Of a DNA stretch of 64,000 nt, positions 14,820 to 24,280 are shown one piece after another (positions within the stretch are counted from its first letter, which is position 1; every line of letters starts with the position of its first letter). A model generated the notes under the pieces. That model was not told the origin of the DNA. It did no database searches and was given only the letters and a program-made list of their open reading frames with translations. Origin of the DNA: CBFDCQ01 sp965603355 (GTDB taxonomy: Bacteria > Hydrogenedentota > CAZGCA01 > CBFDCQ01); assembly GCA_965603355.1 (NCBI GenBank), contig CBFDCQ010000003.1, positions 31,621-95,620 on the forward strand, read 5' to 3'. The position numbers were made by a program, and so were the translations under genes.

Positions 14820-16088
14820 CTATTCTCCCACGACCTCTTGAGGCGATACTATGCGACCCGCGACAGCGCTGGCCGCAGCGACAGCGGGGCCCGCAAGATA
14901 CACCTTGCTCTCCAGATGTCCCATACGTCCCTTGAAATTGCGATTGGTCGTCGCTACAGCAACCTCACCGGCGGCAAGCACACCCATGTGCCCTCCGAGA
15001 CACGGTCCGCATGTCGGCGTGCTGAAAACGCCGCCCGCCTCGACAAAGACCTCCGCCAGACCTTCCCTGACACAGTCAAGGTAGACCTGCTGTGTCGCCG
15101 GAATTACTATGAGCCGCACGTTACGCGCGACCTTCCTCCCTTTGAGTATGCCTGCGGCGACCCGCATATCCTCGAGTCGGCCGTTTGTGCACGAGCCGAT
15201 GAAGGCCTGGTCTACCGGTACGTCTCCGACCTCATCGACGGCGACGGCGTTTCCGGGCAAATCCGGAACCGCTACCTGCAGCTCAATCGTCGACGAATCG
15301 AACTCCAGTACCTCCGCGTACTCGGCTTCGGGATCACTCCGGTAGAGAGTGTACTCCGTTTTCGCGCGCCCGTCAACGTATCGCTTCGTTTCGTCGTCGG
15401 GAGCTATTATACCACTTTTGCCGCCCGCCTCAATAGCCATGTTGCATATCGTGAGCCTGTCGGCCATGGGGAGCGCCGCGATGGTGTCGCCGGTGAACTC
15501 CATCGCGCGGTACAAAGCGCCGTCCACGCCTATTTGACCGATAGTATAGAGTACAATATCTTTTCCGCCGACCCACTTTTTCAGCGGACCGTTGAACACA
15601 AACTTCATACTCTCCGGCACTTTCAACCAGACCGTGCCGGTCACCATGGCCGCGGCGAGATCGGTGCTGCCCACGCCCGTGGCGAACGCGCCGAGCGCGC
15701 CGTACGTGCATGTATGGGAATCAGCACCTATGACGAGGTTCCCGGGCACGACCAGCCCTTGCTCGGGCAGCAGCGCGTGTTCTATCCCCATCTGTCCCGC
15801 GTCGTAGAAATGTGTTATGCCGTGTTCCTGGGAGAACGTCCTGAGCCGCTTCGCCTGTTCGGCCGACTTCACGTCCTTGTTAGGCACGAAATGGTCCGCG
15901 ACGAGACAGACCTTCTCGGTGTCGAACACGCTCTGAGCGCCTGTTGCCTCGAACTGTTCGATAGCTATCGGCGCAGTGATGTCGTTTCCGAGCGCAAAGT
16001 CCACACGGGCCAATATGAACTGGCCCGGCGCTACCTCACCGCTCGCCGCGTGCGCCGCGAGGATTTTTTCGGTAATCGTCATGCCCAT
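14820..16088 (-). CDS. leuC: 3-isopropylmalate dehydratase large subunit
   Basis: A 422-residue aconitase-family enzyme of the shorter, archaeal-like LeuC/HacA type. The [4Fe-4S] ligands are the Cys in GSCTNG and two in TCGPCLGG. GADSHTCTYGALGAFATGVG is the usual family stretch. It isomerises 2- to 3-isopropylmalate for leucine with a LeuD partner; no leuD is in the window. The start at 16088 is chosen for AGGA six bases before it. It follows pckG by 21 bp, so it is probably cotranscribed. Homoaconitase activity cannot be excluded from sequence. Confidence 0.88.
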   Translation of the reverse strand: MGMTITEKILAAHAASGEVAPGQFILARVDFALGNDITAPIAIEQFEATGAQSVFDTEKVCLVADHFVPNKDVKSAEQAKRLRTFSQEHGITHFYDAGQMGIEHALLPEQGLVVPGNLVIGADSHTCTYGALGAFATGVGSTDLAAAMVTGTVWLKVPESMKFVFNGPLKKWVGGKDIVLYTIGQIGVDGALYRAMEFTGDTIAALPMADRLTICNMAIEAGGKSGIIAPDDETKRYVDGRAKTEYTLYRSDPEAEYAEVLEFDSSTIELQVAVPDLPGNAVAVDEVGDVPVDQAFIGSCTNGRLEDMRVAAGILKGRKVARNVRLIVIPATQQVYLDCVREGLAEVFVEAGGVFSTPTCGPCLGGHMGVLAAGEVAVATTNRNFKGRMGHLESKVYLAGPAVAAASAVAGRIVSPQEVVGE

Positions 16089-16109
16089 GGCTAATCCTGC
16101 CAAGCTGAC

Positions 16110-17975
16110 CTACGAAAGCTTATCCGGCGTTATATAGTCCCCGTGTTCTTCTCTTGCCTTGAGCAGGCGCTTTCTTTGTTCCTCGATCACCCGGAACACC
16201 GTCTTGGGTGTGTCAGCCACTTCATTCTCGTAGATATTCTTTATCCGGTCGATCTTTGCCAGGTTTTCGGGTACCCTTATGCTGAATTGGCAATTGTAGT
16301 CATCGAGCGAGTAGTCTCGTTCCAGCACTTCTTTGAAGAGCCTCGCGAGGTCCTCGTACTTTGGCATCCGGCCGGTCGGCGTGGTTATGCTCTCGACCTC
16401 GCCGTGGACGCGAAGCTCCATCCACTTGTACCAGACCCTCTTATCGGCTTTATTGTTCAGAAAGCTGCCGTCGCTGTCTCTCAGGAAGTAATTCACCGAG
16501 AAGATCAGCGGCGGCTTTTTCAGATTCTTGCCGAAATCGAGGTTGTTCTGGATATACTGCCCTATCGGTATGGGCAGGAAGTCTATATTGGACATAGGGT
16601 TGAACACGCGAACACCCTCTTTGCCCAGCGTGGCCGCGGTGGTCTCGGATTCGAGCGAAGCTCCTTTAGCCACGATGCCGTGTTCCCAGTCGAACGATTC
16701 CTCCACCGGCACGCACGTATCTGAGTCTCTGCCTCCGTAGACTATAGCGCCCACGGGGACGCCGGCGGGGTCATCGAGTTTGTCATCCTTATTGTCCAAC
16801 GCGTACAGGCTGAGCGTGAACCGCGCGTTCGGATGCGAGCAGGTTATCCCGTTACCGTTAGCGTCCTTCTTCCCGATGAACCACTCGCCCGAATGGTTGT
16901 ACCCCTTGGGCGGCGTTTCTCCACCCTTGCCAAGCCAGTGCAGGTGTCCGTCCTCAGTGACCAGCACGTTGGAGAATATCAACTCGCCGGGGCTCCCGAG
17001 CACCTTCCCGAGTATCGGCTCATCCTCGGGATTCACGTCCCGAATTATCCCGAATATGCCCTTCTCGACGTTGACGGCTCTTATTTCGCCATCGATGTTT
17101 CTGATGTAGCATATGTCATCTCCGACGATCGTTTCTCCGCGCAACATCGCGGTGGAAGTCTTCCCGCACAGCGATGGAAACGCTCCCGTGAAATACGTCT
17201 GTCTACCCTTCGGTCCGTGCACGCACAGGACAAACATATGCTCGACGAGCCAGCCTTCCCCCGAAGCCCTCTTTATCGCCAGACGCATAGCCAACTTTTT
17301 GAGCCCGAGGGTATTACCGCCGTACTGTGTGTTGGTGCTGTACACGGTTCCGTCGGCGATATCGATATATACTTTCCGCTTGTCGAGATTCTTGGACGTG
17401 TTCCTCTCGTCGAGTTCGCCCTGTGAATGGACGAACTTGAAGAAGCGCGCCGAACCGCCAAGCCTCACGAATTCCTCATACCCCGTCCGGTAGAGCAGAT
17501 CCTCGCTGTGGGCAACGTAGCTTGAGTCGGTAAGCTGGACACAGGGTACGGAAAACTCGGAGCCCAGCGGGCCCAGACAGAAGAACCGAACGTACAGTTC
17601 CCTGCCTTTCATAATGTCCTTGAGAATCTCGTGGATTTCGGCCAGCCCCTCATCCCTGTCCTTGGTGTTAATGGTTGAACCGAGCGCGACACGTTCGGGA
17701 AGGAGTATGACGGTATTCTGCTTGTCCCGGGCCTGGTCGCCATAGTTGTCAAAGTGGATGGTGTGACCTTCGATAGCGAGCTTGCTCTCCTCGCCGTTTC
17801 TTATCGCGGACTCCCTGATGTAACTGATATCTTCGGGCGAATCGGTGCAGACGAACACGCTGTCCGGATTGCAGATCTCAACGTACCTGGCGATAAACTC
17901 GTGAACGTCGCCGTTATCTATTCTCGTAAGTTTCTGGTAGTTTTCCTCACCCAACTGCTCTTTCAAAGATGCCAT
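16110..17975 (-). CDS. pckG: Phosphoenolpyruvate carboxykinase (GTP)
   Basis: A 621-residue enzyme that converts oxaloacetate and GTP to PEP, CO2 and GDP. The GTP-type hallmarks are the P-loop AFPSLCGKTSTAM with its mobile cysteine, the substrate region YGGNTLGLKKLAMRLA, and the guanine-binding area around GKKDANGNG and FFLRD-like segments near the end. The length fits the GTP family rather than the shorter ATP family. It starts a unit that continues into leuC. A -10-like TAGAAT lies about 40 bp upstream, without a good -35. Confidence 0.95.
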   Translation of the reverse strand: MASLKEQLGEENYQKLTRIDNGDVHEFIARYVEICNPDSVFVCTDSPEDISYIRESAIRNGEESKLAIEGHTIHFDNYGDQARDKQNTVILLPERVALGSTINTKDRDEGLAEIHEILKDIMKGRELYVRFFCLGPLGSEFSVPCVQLTDSSYVAHSEDLLYRTGYEEFVRLGGSARFFKFVHSQGELDERNTSKNLDKRKVYIDIADGTVYSTNTQYGGNTLGLKKLAMRLAIKRASGEGWLVEHMFVLCVHGPKGRQTYFTGAFPSLCGKTSTAMLRGETIVGDDICYIRNIDGEIRAVNVEKGIFGIIRDVNPEDEPILGKVLGSPGELIFSNVLVTEDGHLHWLGKGGETPPKGYNHSGEWFIGKKDANGNGITCSHPNARFTLSLYALDNKDDKLDDPAGVPVGAIVYGGRDSDTCVPVEESFDWEHGIVAKGASLESETTAATLGKEGVRVFNPMSNIDFLPIPIGQYIQNNLDFGKNLKKPPLIFSVNYFLRDSDGSFLNNKADKRVWYKWMELRVHGEVESITTPTGRMPKYEDLARLFKEVLERDYSLDDYNCQFSIRVPENLAKIDRIKNIYENEVADTPKTVFRVIEEQRKRLLKAREEHGDYITPDKLS

Positions 17976-18070
17976 TGTGTTCTGATCCTCACTTGTTGTC
18001 CCGACTTCGGATGCTATTCTACACCACTACAGAGTATTGGAACTGCACTGAGCAAAATGTCGTCCCGACC

Positions 18071-18556
18071 TTACTTCGTAGCGCGTGTCAGGGCGACGCA
18101 GCCGGTCCGGGCCATTTCGCGTATGCCGAACGGTCTAAGCATGTTGACAAGCGCCTGGACCTTGTCCTCCGTACCGGTCGCCTCGATCGTGACGGTTTTG
18201 GGAGCGACGTCAACGATCCTTGCGCGAAAGATGTCGACGATCTGCAGTATCTCCGAGCGCGATTTACCCTCCGTGTGGACCTTGATGAGGACGAGTTCCC
18301 GCTCGATGAACTTTTCTTTGGTGATGTCGCTCACCTTGATGACGTCAACAATCTTGTTCAGCTGTTTGGTAATCTGTTCCAGGATGACATCGTCGCCTCG
18401 CACGACCACGGTCATTCTCGAGGCGGTCGGATCCTCCGTCTCACCGACGGACAGACTCTCGATATTGAATCCGCGGCCGCTGAACAGTCCGGCAATACGT
18501 GCCAACACACCGGGGTGGTTCTCCACAAGAACTGAGATCGTGTGACGTTTCATCAT
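18071..18556 (-). CDS. ilvN: Acetolactate synthase small (regulatory) subunit
   Basis: A 161-residue regulatory subunit. An ACT domain fills residues 4-75 (ISVLVENHPGVLARIAGLFSGRG is the valine-binding strand-helix), followed by the ALS_ss carboxy-terminal domain. It activates IlvB and mediates feedback inhibition by valine. Its ATG overlaps the ilvB stop as ATGA, which suggests translational coupling at a fixed ratio. Confidence 0.95.
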   Translation of the reverse strand: MMKRHTISVLVENHPGVLARIAGLFSGRGFNIESLSVGETEDPTASRMTVVVRGDDVILEQITKQLNKIVDVIKVSDITKEKFIERELVLIKVHTEGKSRSEILQIVDIFRARIVDVAPKTVTIEATGTEDKVQALVNMLRPFGIREMARTGCVALTRATK

Positions 18557-20226
18557 GCCTCCATAATCATCTGGTTTATCGCAGCGCCTGCAGGCACCAT
18601 TGGCATAACATTTTCCTCACGGTCAACCATAAAGTCAAGGACGACCGGTCCGGGTGTCTTTATCGCCTCGTCAATGGCCGGTCTCACATCGCGCTTTTTC
18701 GTGACCTTGATACCCTTGGCGCCGAACGCCTCAGCCACCTTCGCGAAGTCCGGATTGTCGGCCAGGCACGAGCTTGAATACCGTCCGTTGTAGAACATTT
18801 TCTGCCACTGTCTCACCATTCCGAGGAACCGGTTGTTGAGGATGGCGATTTTGACCGGCAGATTGAGCCTGACGACGGTGGCCAGCTCCTGAATATTCAT
18901 CTGGATGCTGCCGTCCCCGGCGATGTCGAAGACGAGCTTGTCCGGACAGGCAACCTGGGCACCTATGGCCGCCGGGAATCCGTACCCCATGGTTCCGAGC
19001 CCGCCGGAGGAGAGGAACCTTCTCGGATCGTCGAGCTTGTAGAACTGTGCAGCCCACATCTGGTTTTGACCGACCTCTGTGGCGATTATCGCCTTCCCCT
19101 TGCTCGCATCGTGAATCTGCTCGATGACGTACTGCGGTTTGATCGTCTTGGCCTTCTTATCGTACGATGTGGGAAACTCCTTCTTCCACGCGTCGATCTG
19201 TTTCAGCCACTTGCTCGTCTTACACTTTTTCACGAGCGGCGTAAGCTTCGAGAGAATGTTTTTCACGTCGCCGACGATCGGTATGTCCACGGCAACGTTC
19301 TTGCTTATCGCTGACGGGTCGATATCGATATGGATTATGCCGGCGCCCGGGGCAAACTTATCCACTTTTCCCGTGATCCTATCGTCGAACCTTGCACCGA
19401 TCGCGATAAGCAGATCGCAATCTGAAACGGCCGAGTTGGCACACTTGGTGCCGTGCATCCCCAGCATTCCCATGAAAAGCGGGTCGCTGGCCGGGAAACC
19501 GCCAAGACCCAGCAGCGTCAGCGTGACCGGTACTTGCGTCTTGCGGGCGAACTCACGCAGCTCGCGGGCCGCATCCGAGCTGATCACGCCGCCACCCGCA
19601 TATATCACGGGGCGCTCAGCTTTTGCGATCCGCTCAGCGGCGCGCTTGATCTGCCCTGGATGACCCTCGTACTTCGGCTTGTACCCGCGCAGCTCGACCG
19701 TTCTCGGGTACTTGAACTCGGTCTCCTCCACGGTCACGTCCTTCGGCAAGTCCACGACGACCGGTCCCGGCCTTCCCGTGGAGGCAATGTGGAACGCCTC
19801 CTTTATGACGCGGGCGAGGTTGCGCACATCTTTCACCAGGTAGTTGTGCTTGGTGATCGGGCGCGTAATTCCCGTAATGTCGGCTTCCTGAAATGCGTCG
19901 CTGCCGATCGCAGGGGTGCCGACCTGTCCCGTCAAGGCGACGATCGGGATGCTGTCCATGTATGCGGTCGCTATGCCGGTCACGAGGTTGGTCGCACCGG
20001 GTCCGGACGTACTCATGCATACGCCGACTCTGCCGGAAGCTCGCGCGTAGCCGTCGGCGGCATGGGCGGCGGCCTGTTCGTGGCGCGTGAGTACGACCCT
20101 GATCGGGGAATCAAACAGCGCGTCGAAAATCCCCAGCACCACACCGCCGGGTATACCGAAGATCGTGTCAACACCTTCCTTACACAGCGACTCAACCAGG
20201 ATTTCTGCTCCCGACATCCGCTTCAC
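18553..20226 (-). CDS. ilvB: Acetolactate synthase large (catalytic) subunit
   Basis: A 557-residue thiamine-diphosphate enzyme that condenses pyruvate to acetolactate, or with 2-oxobutyrate, for valine, leucine and isoleucine. The amino-terminal domain holds the catalytic glutamate region (TRHEQAAAHAADGYARASG). The carboxy-terminal domain has the ThDP motif GDGSIQMNIQEL. FAD- and quinone-binding regions lie between. It sits 13 bp after ilvD and overlaps ilvN. Confidence 0.95.
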   Translation of the reverse strand: MKRMSGAEILVESLCKEGVDTIFGIPGGVVLGIFDALFDSPIRVVLTRHEQAAAHAADGYARASGRVGVCMSTSGPGATNLVTGIATAYMDSIPIVALTGQVGTPAIGSDAFQEADITGITRPITKHNYLVKDVRNLARVIKEAFHIASTGRPGPVVVDLPKDVTVEETEFKYPRTVELRGYKPKYEGHPGQIKRAAERIAKAERPVIYAGGGVISSDAARELREFARKTQVPVTLTLLGLGGFPASDPLFMGMLGMHGTKCANSAVSDCDLLIAIGARFDDRITGKVDKFAPGAGIIHIDIDPSAISKNVAVDIPIVGDVKNILSKLTPLVKKCKTSKWLKQIDAWKKEFPTSYDKKAKTIKPQYVIEQIHDASKGKAIIATEVGQNQMWAAQFYKLDDPRRFLSSGGLGTMGYGFPAAIGAQVACPDKLVFDIAGDGSIQMNIQELATVVRLNLPVKIAILNNRFLGMVRQWQKMFYNGRYSSSCLADNPDFAKVAEAFGAKGIKVTKKRDVRPAIDEAIKTPGPVVLDFMVDREENVMPMVPAGAAINQMIMEA

Positions 20227-20239
20227 TGTAATTACCTCC

Positions 20240-21898
20240 TCAACTCAGTATCGCGCCCGCGCTCGCCGAGGAAACGCGCTGCGCATAACGTGCCAGACAA
20301 CCGGTGGCGATTTTCGGCGCAGGCGGTTGCCACGAATCGCGGCGTTTGCGCAACGTCTCTTCAGGCAACAACACGTCGAGCGTTCTTGCTGGAATATCTA
20401 TCCGTATCGTGTCTTCGTTTTCGAGCAGCCCAATGGGGCCACCCTCCATCGCTTCGGGGGAAACGTGACCTATGGAGGCGCCGCTTGTCGCGCCGGAAAA
20501 TCTTCCGTCGGTTATGAGCGCGACCTCCTTGTCCATTCCGATACCTTTTATGGCGGCGGTGGGACTCAGCATCTCCTGCATTCCGGGTCCGCCCTTAGGT
20601 CCCTCGTACCGGATCACTATAACATCGCCTTTCTCGATACTGCGATTGAGAATAGCCTCGTTCGCTTCCGGTTCGGAGTCAAATATGCGGGCCGGTCCTT
20701 CGTGCTTGAGCATTTCCGGAGCGACCGCCGACTCCTTCACCACCGCACCGTCCGGCGCGAGATTCCCGAAAAGTATCGCAAGACCGCCCGTGGGGTGGTA
20801 CGGATCGGACAAAGACCGGATCACCGTGGCATCTTCGACCTCGGCGTCGGCACAGTTTTCCGCTATTGTAGCCCCGGCGACAGTCTTCGCTTCACCGTGT
20901 AGCAACCCGGCATCAGCCAGCCGCTTGAGTATCGCCTGCACACCTCCGGCCGCGTAGAGGTCCTGCATCCTGTGCTCGCCCGCCGGCGACAGGCTGCAGA
21001 TGTGCGGCACTCGTTCGGCTAAATCGTTAAGTCCTGCTAGGTCAAACTTGACTCCCGCATCGTGCGCTATCGCCGCGAGGTGCAGCACGGTGTTCGTGGA
21101 ACCGCCGAACGCCATATCCAGCATCAAGGCGTTCTCAAACGCCTCCGACGTCATTATCGAACGCGGCAGGAGCTGCTCCTTGACCAGTTCCACGATGCGG
21201 TAGCCGCCCTCTTTGGCGAGCCTGATCCTGCCTGCATGCACTGCCGGTATCGTTCCGTTGCCGGGCAGTGCCATCCCCAGAGCTTCGCTCAAGCAGTTCA
21301 TGGAGTTGGCGGTAAAGAGTCCCGCACACGAGCCGGGCCCCGGACATGCGGCATCCTCCAACGCCGCGCACTCCTGCGGCGTGATCTCGCCGGAAACGGC
21401 TTTCGGCACAGCGCCGAACAGGCTCAGGAGGTCCAGCTGTCGTCCCTTCCGCATCCCTGTCAGCATAGGTCCGCCGCTGACCATTATCGCGGGAATGTTC
21501 AGGCGTGCGGCCGCCATGAGCATACCGGGTACAATCTTATCGCAGTTGGTTACTAGTGCAAGCCCGTCAAACGCGTGCGCTTTCGCCATGATTTCGACGG
21601 AATCCGCGACGACCTCCCGGCTGATGAGGGAGTATTTCATTCCTTCGTGGTTCATCGCGATACCGTCGCACACGCCTATCACTCCGAACCTGATCGGCGT
21701 TCCGCCGGCGTATCGCACGCCCGCCTCAACCGCGTCGGCAACCCGGTCAAGATGAACGTGACCGGGGATCACCTTGTTGGAGGAATCGGCAACGCCTATC
21801 AAGGGCTGTGTGAGCTCACGATCCGTGTACCCCATCGCTTTGAAAAGCGACCTATGGGGAGCCCTTTCAGCGCCTTTTGTAACCGTGTCGCTTATCAA
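20240..21898 (-). CDS. ilvD: Dihydroxy-acid dehydratase
   Basis: A 552-residue iron-sulfur enzyme that dehydrates 2,3-dihydroxy acids in branched-chain amino acid synthesis. The cluster and magnesium ligands are visible in TNCDKIVPGMLMA and CPGPGSCAGLFTANSMN, and the carboxy-terminal domain in LITDGRFSGATSG. It leads the ilvD-ilvB-ilvN run and begins 48 bp after pth, so it may be read from the glmU-prs-rplY-pth operon. Confidence 0.95.
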   Translation of the reverse strand: MISDTVTKGAERAPHRSLFKAMGYTDRELTQPLIGVADSSNKVIPGHVHLDRVADAVEAGVRYAGGTPIRFGVIGVCDGIAMNHEGMKYSLISREVVADSVEIMAKAHAFDGLALVTNCDKIVPGMLMAAARLNIPAIMVSGGPMLTGMRKGRQLDLLSLFGAVPKAVSGEITPQECAALEDAACPGPGSCAGLFTANSMNCLSEALGMALPGNGTIPAVHAGRIRLAKEGGYRIVELVKEQLLPRSIMTSEAFENALMLDMAFGGSTNTVLHLAAIAHDAGVKFDLAGLNDLAERVPHICSLSPAGEHRMQDLYAAGGVQAILKRLADAGLLHGEAKTVAGATIAENCADAEVEDATVIRSLSDPYHPTGGLAILFGNLAPDGAVVKESAVAPEMLKHEGPARIFDSEPEANEAILNRSIEKGDVIVIRYEGPKGGPGMQEMLSPTAAIKGIGMDKEVALITDGRFSGATSGASIGHVSPEAMEGGPIGLLENEDTIRIDIPARTLDVLLPEETLRKRRDSWQPPAPKIATGCLARYAQRVSSASAGAILS

Positions 21899-21946
21899 TT
21901 GTCACCTCCTGTACTTCTGCGGCTATCAGTATTGCCGGACTTCACT

Positions 21947-22504
21947 TCAGTTGAACTCGTTCATTGCCCGCTCGATACCTTTGAGCACGACGGTATCCAC
22001 CGCCCGGCAACACCTTTCGAGCAAATCCGGCAGTTCGTTCTTCTCATGTGAGGAGAACCCGCCCAGGACATGGTCCGCCAGGTCCTCCGGCATATCTTCC
22101 GAGCCTACGCCCACGCGAAGTCTCGGGAACTCCTCAGTGCCGACGTTCGAGATTATCGACCGGAGCCCTTTATGGCCTCCGTACCCTCCTCGGGCTCTGA
22201 TGCGCAGCTTTCCGAAAGACAGATTAACGTCGTCGGCTATCACGAGAAGCTCGCGCGGTTCCGCTCCGGTCCGACGAAGGATACATGCGACCGCCTCGCC
22301 GGAGAGGTTGACGAACGTAGTCGGTTTCGCCAATATCACCCTGCATCCGGCCATGTCGGTTCTGGCTATCAGAGATCTACACCGTCTCCTCGAGAACCGG
22401 CACTTGCGCGCCCGGGCGAGCGCGTCAACGACGGCGAAACCCATATTGTGGCGCGTATGTCTGTACCGTTTGCCCGGATTTCCGAGACCGACTATTATCT
22501 TCAA
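21947..22504 (-). CDS. pth: Peptidyl-tRNA hydrolase
   Basis: A 185-residue enzyme that releases peptides from dropped-off peptidyl-tRNA. The family start IIVGLGNPG and the catalytic His/Asn region RHTRHNMG are present, as are LLVIADDVNL and ARGGYGGHKGLRSI. I place the start at a TTG (22504), one base after the rplY stop, because the family motif begins immediately after it; the frame is open much further upstream only as an antisense/overlapping shadow of rplY. It probably depends on translational coupling to rplY. Confidence 0.9.
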   Translation of the reverse strand: MKIIVGLGNPGKRYRHTRHNMGFAVVDALARARKCRFSRRRCRSLIARTDMAGCRVILAKPTTFVNLSGEAVACILRRTGAEPRELLVIADDVNLSFGKLRIRARGGYGGHKGLRSIISNVGTEEFPRLRVGVGSEDMPEDLADHVLGGFSSHEKNELPDLLERCCRAVDTVVLKGIERAMNEFN

Positions 22505-22505
22505 T

Positions 22506-23210
22506 TCAAGGCTCTCGCCGCTTACGCTGTGTTCCTTCCTCTTCCTCCTTCGTCTGCTCTTCTTCTCCTTCCTTGCCGACGACCTCCGGTTCGGCCCCTT
22601 CTTCTGCCAGAGCGGCCTCTTCTTCCGCTTCAACCTCTTCGTGCAGCTTAGGCGGCACGATCGTCACGACCCCCCTGTTCGGGTCCGTGTGAATGATGAT
22701 TTCTTCGTCCAGCTGGAAATCGCGCACGTGGTAGGAGTGTCCCATTTCCAGGGTGGTCACATCCAACTCGAGGGCGGCGGGCATCTTCTTGGCCACGCAC
22801 TCGAGTTCCACCTCACGAAGGAGATGCTCGAGTATACCGCCTTTCTTCACGCCTTCTGCATGTCCGACGAGAACTACCGGCACGCTGGTCACTATCTTCT
22901 GGTCCATGTCGATATTGTAGAAGTCAACGTGCAGAATATCTCCCGTAACCGCGTGATGTTGGACCTCTCTGAGCAGCACGGTCTGCTTTTTATTACTTTG
23001 GCCGCGCTTCACTTTGAGATCGAGCATTCCGTGTTCGCCGAGCCCGTGATGCAGCATTCGTTCAAACTCCTTGGCGTCCACTTCGACCGTGAAAGGCTCA
23101 TCGCCTCGCCCGTAAACAATACCGGGGATCTTGCCGTCGCGCCTTGCCTTTCGGACTGCAGATCTACCCTTTTGCTCTCTAATCTTGGCTTCAAGTACAT
23201 GGTGTTCCAT
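22506..23210 (-). CDS. rplY: 50S ribosomal protein L25 (CTC form)
   Basis: A 234-residue long form of L25. The 5S-rRNA-binding domain is at about 5-95 (VRKARRDGKIPGIVYG), followed by the TL5/CTC beta domain to about 185 and an acidic tail rich in Glu to the end. The tail's Glu runs look low-complexity and are longer than in most relatives. It is followed by pth in the widespread glmU-prs-rplY-pth order. Confidence 0.93.
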   Translation of the reverse strand: MEHHVLEAKIREQKGRSAVRKARRDGKIPGIVYGRGDEPFTVEVDAKEFERMLHHGLGEHGMLDLKVKRGQSNKKQTVLLREVQHHAVTGDILHVDFYNIDMDQKIVTSVPVVLVGHAEGVKKGGILEHLLREVELECVAKKMPAALELDVTTLEMGHSYHVRDFQLDEEIIIHTDPNRGVVTIVPPKLHEEVEAEEEAALAEEGAEPEVVGKEGEEEQTKEEEEGTQRKRREP

Positions 23211-23328
23211 AGCAGCGAGTTCCTCTCTTCCTCCATACTACACACAACTGCGGCGGTCTGCCGCGACAGGCCTCTACAGGCATGTTACCCATCTGTCCGT
23301 ACGATATTCCTGCTCCAGTCTCAGCCGG

Positions 23329-24270
23329 TCATACGAAGAGTGAGCTGACTGAGTCCTCGTTATGTATCCGCCGAATAGCCTCTCCCAACAGGGGAGCTAC
23401 AGAAAGCACCTTGATCTTCTTCCTTTTCTTGGTGTCGTCGAGCGGGATCGTGTTGCACACGACCAGTTCCTCCAGCCGCGACGCTTCCACTTCCTGCGGC
23501 CCTGACCCGGACAACACAGGGTGCGTGCACGAGGCGCTGACCGCACTTGCGCCTTGGGCCAGGAGCGCCTCGGCAGCCTTAGCAAGCGTTCCGCCGGTAT
23601 CTACAATGTCGTCAACGATCAACGTGTACCGCCCGTTCACATCGCCGATCACGTTCATTATCTCCGCCTCGTTTGGCGATGGCCGCCTCTTGTCAAGTAT
23701 CGCCAGATCGGCGTTGAGCCTTTTGGCGAATGCGCGTGCACGCGTCACGCCGCCCGTGTCCGGCGCCACAACCGTCAGGTTGTCCAAATGCTGTTTCCCG
23801 AAGTAGTCCACGAGCACCGGCGCTGCGAAAAGGTGGTCAACAGGTATATCAAAAAAGGCCTGGAGCTGTCCAGCATGTAGATCCACCGCAAGGATCCTGT
23901 CAGCACCGGCTGCCGTGATAAGGTTCGCCACAAGCTTCGCCGTCACAGGGACTCGAGGTCTATCTTTCATGTCCTGGCGAGCGTAACCGTAGTACGGGAT
24001 AACAGCCGTTATGCGTTGTGCCGAGGCTCGTCGCGCCGCGTCTATCAATATCAGGAGCTCCATCAAGTTACGGTTCACCGGCGGCGCGGTGGAATTTATC
24101 AAGAACACGTCCGCTCCGCGCACGTTCTCGTTCAGCTGGATCTTGATCTCGTCGTCGCTAAACGTCGAAACGGTCGCGTTGCCAGGCGGTACCTCAAGAT
24201 AATCGCAGATCTCCTTGCTCAGCTCCGGCACAGCATTTCCGCAGAATATCTTGGTCTTCTCTCCAGGCAT
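23329..24270 (-). CDS. prs: Ribose-phosphate pyrophosphokinase
   Basis: A 313-residue enzyme that makes PRPP from ribose 5-phosphate and ATP. Typical segments are KIFCGNAVPELS at the start, STFSDDEIKIQLNENVRG, YYGYARQDMKDRPR (the flexible loop) and the PRPP-binding loop TLIVDDIVDTGGT. The start at 24270 fits the family and has AAGGGG upstream; the open frame to 24420 overlaps glmU. PRPP made here feeds pyrE and histidine synthesis, both also encoded in the window. Confidence 0.95.
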   Translation of the reverse strand: MPGEKTKIFCGNAVPELSKEICDYLEVPPGNATVSTFSDDEIKIQLNENVRGADVFLINSTAPPVNRNLMELLILIDAARRASAQRITAVIPYYGYARQDMKDRPRVPVTAKLVANLITAAGADRILAVDLHAGQLQAFFDIPVDHLFAAPVLVDYFGKQHLDNLTVVAPDTGGVTRARAFAKRLNADLAILDKRRPSPNEAEIMNVIGDVNGRYTLIVDDIVDTGGTLAKAAEALLAQGASAVSASCTHPVLSGSGPQEVEASRLEELVVCNTIPLDDTKKRKKIKVLSVAPLLGEAIRRIHNEDSVSSLFV

Positions 24271-24280
24271 GGTTTCCCCT

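Noticed and set aside
22505..22633. Amino-terminal basic extension of Pth
   Set aside because: The open frame upstream of 22504 is another frame of the acidic rplY tail. The Pth family starts at KIIVGLGNPG.
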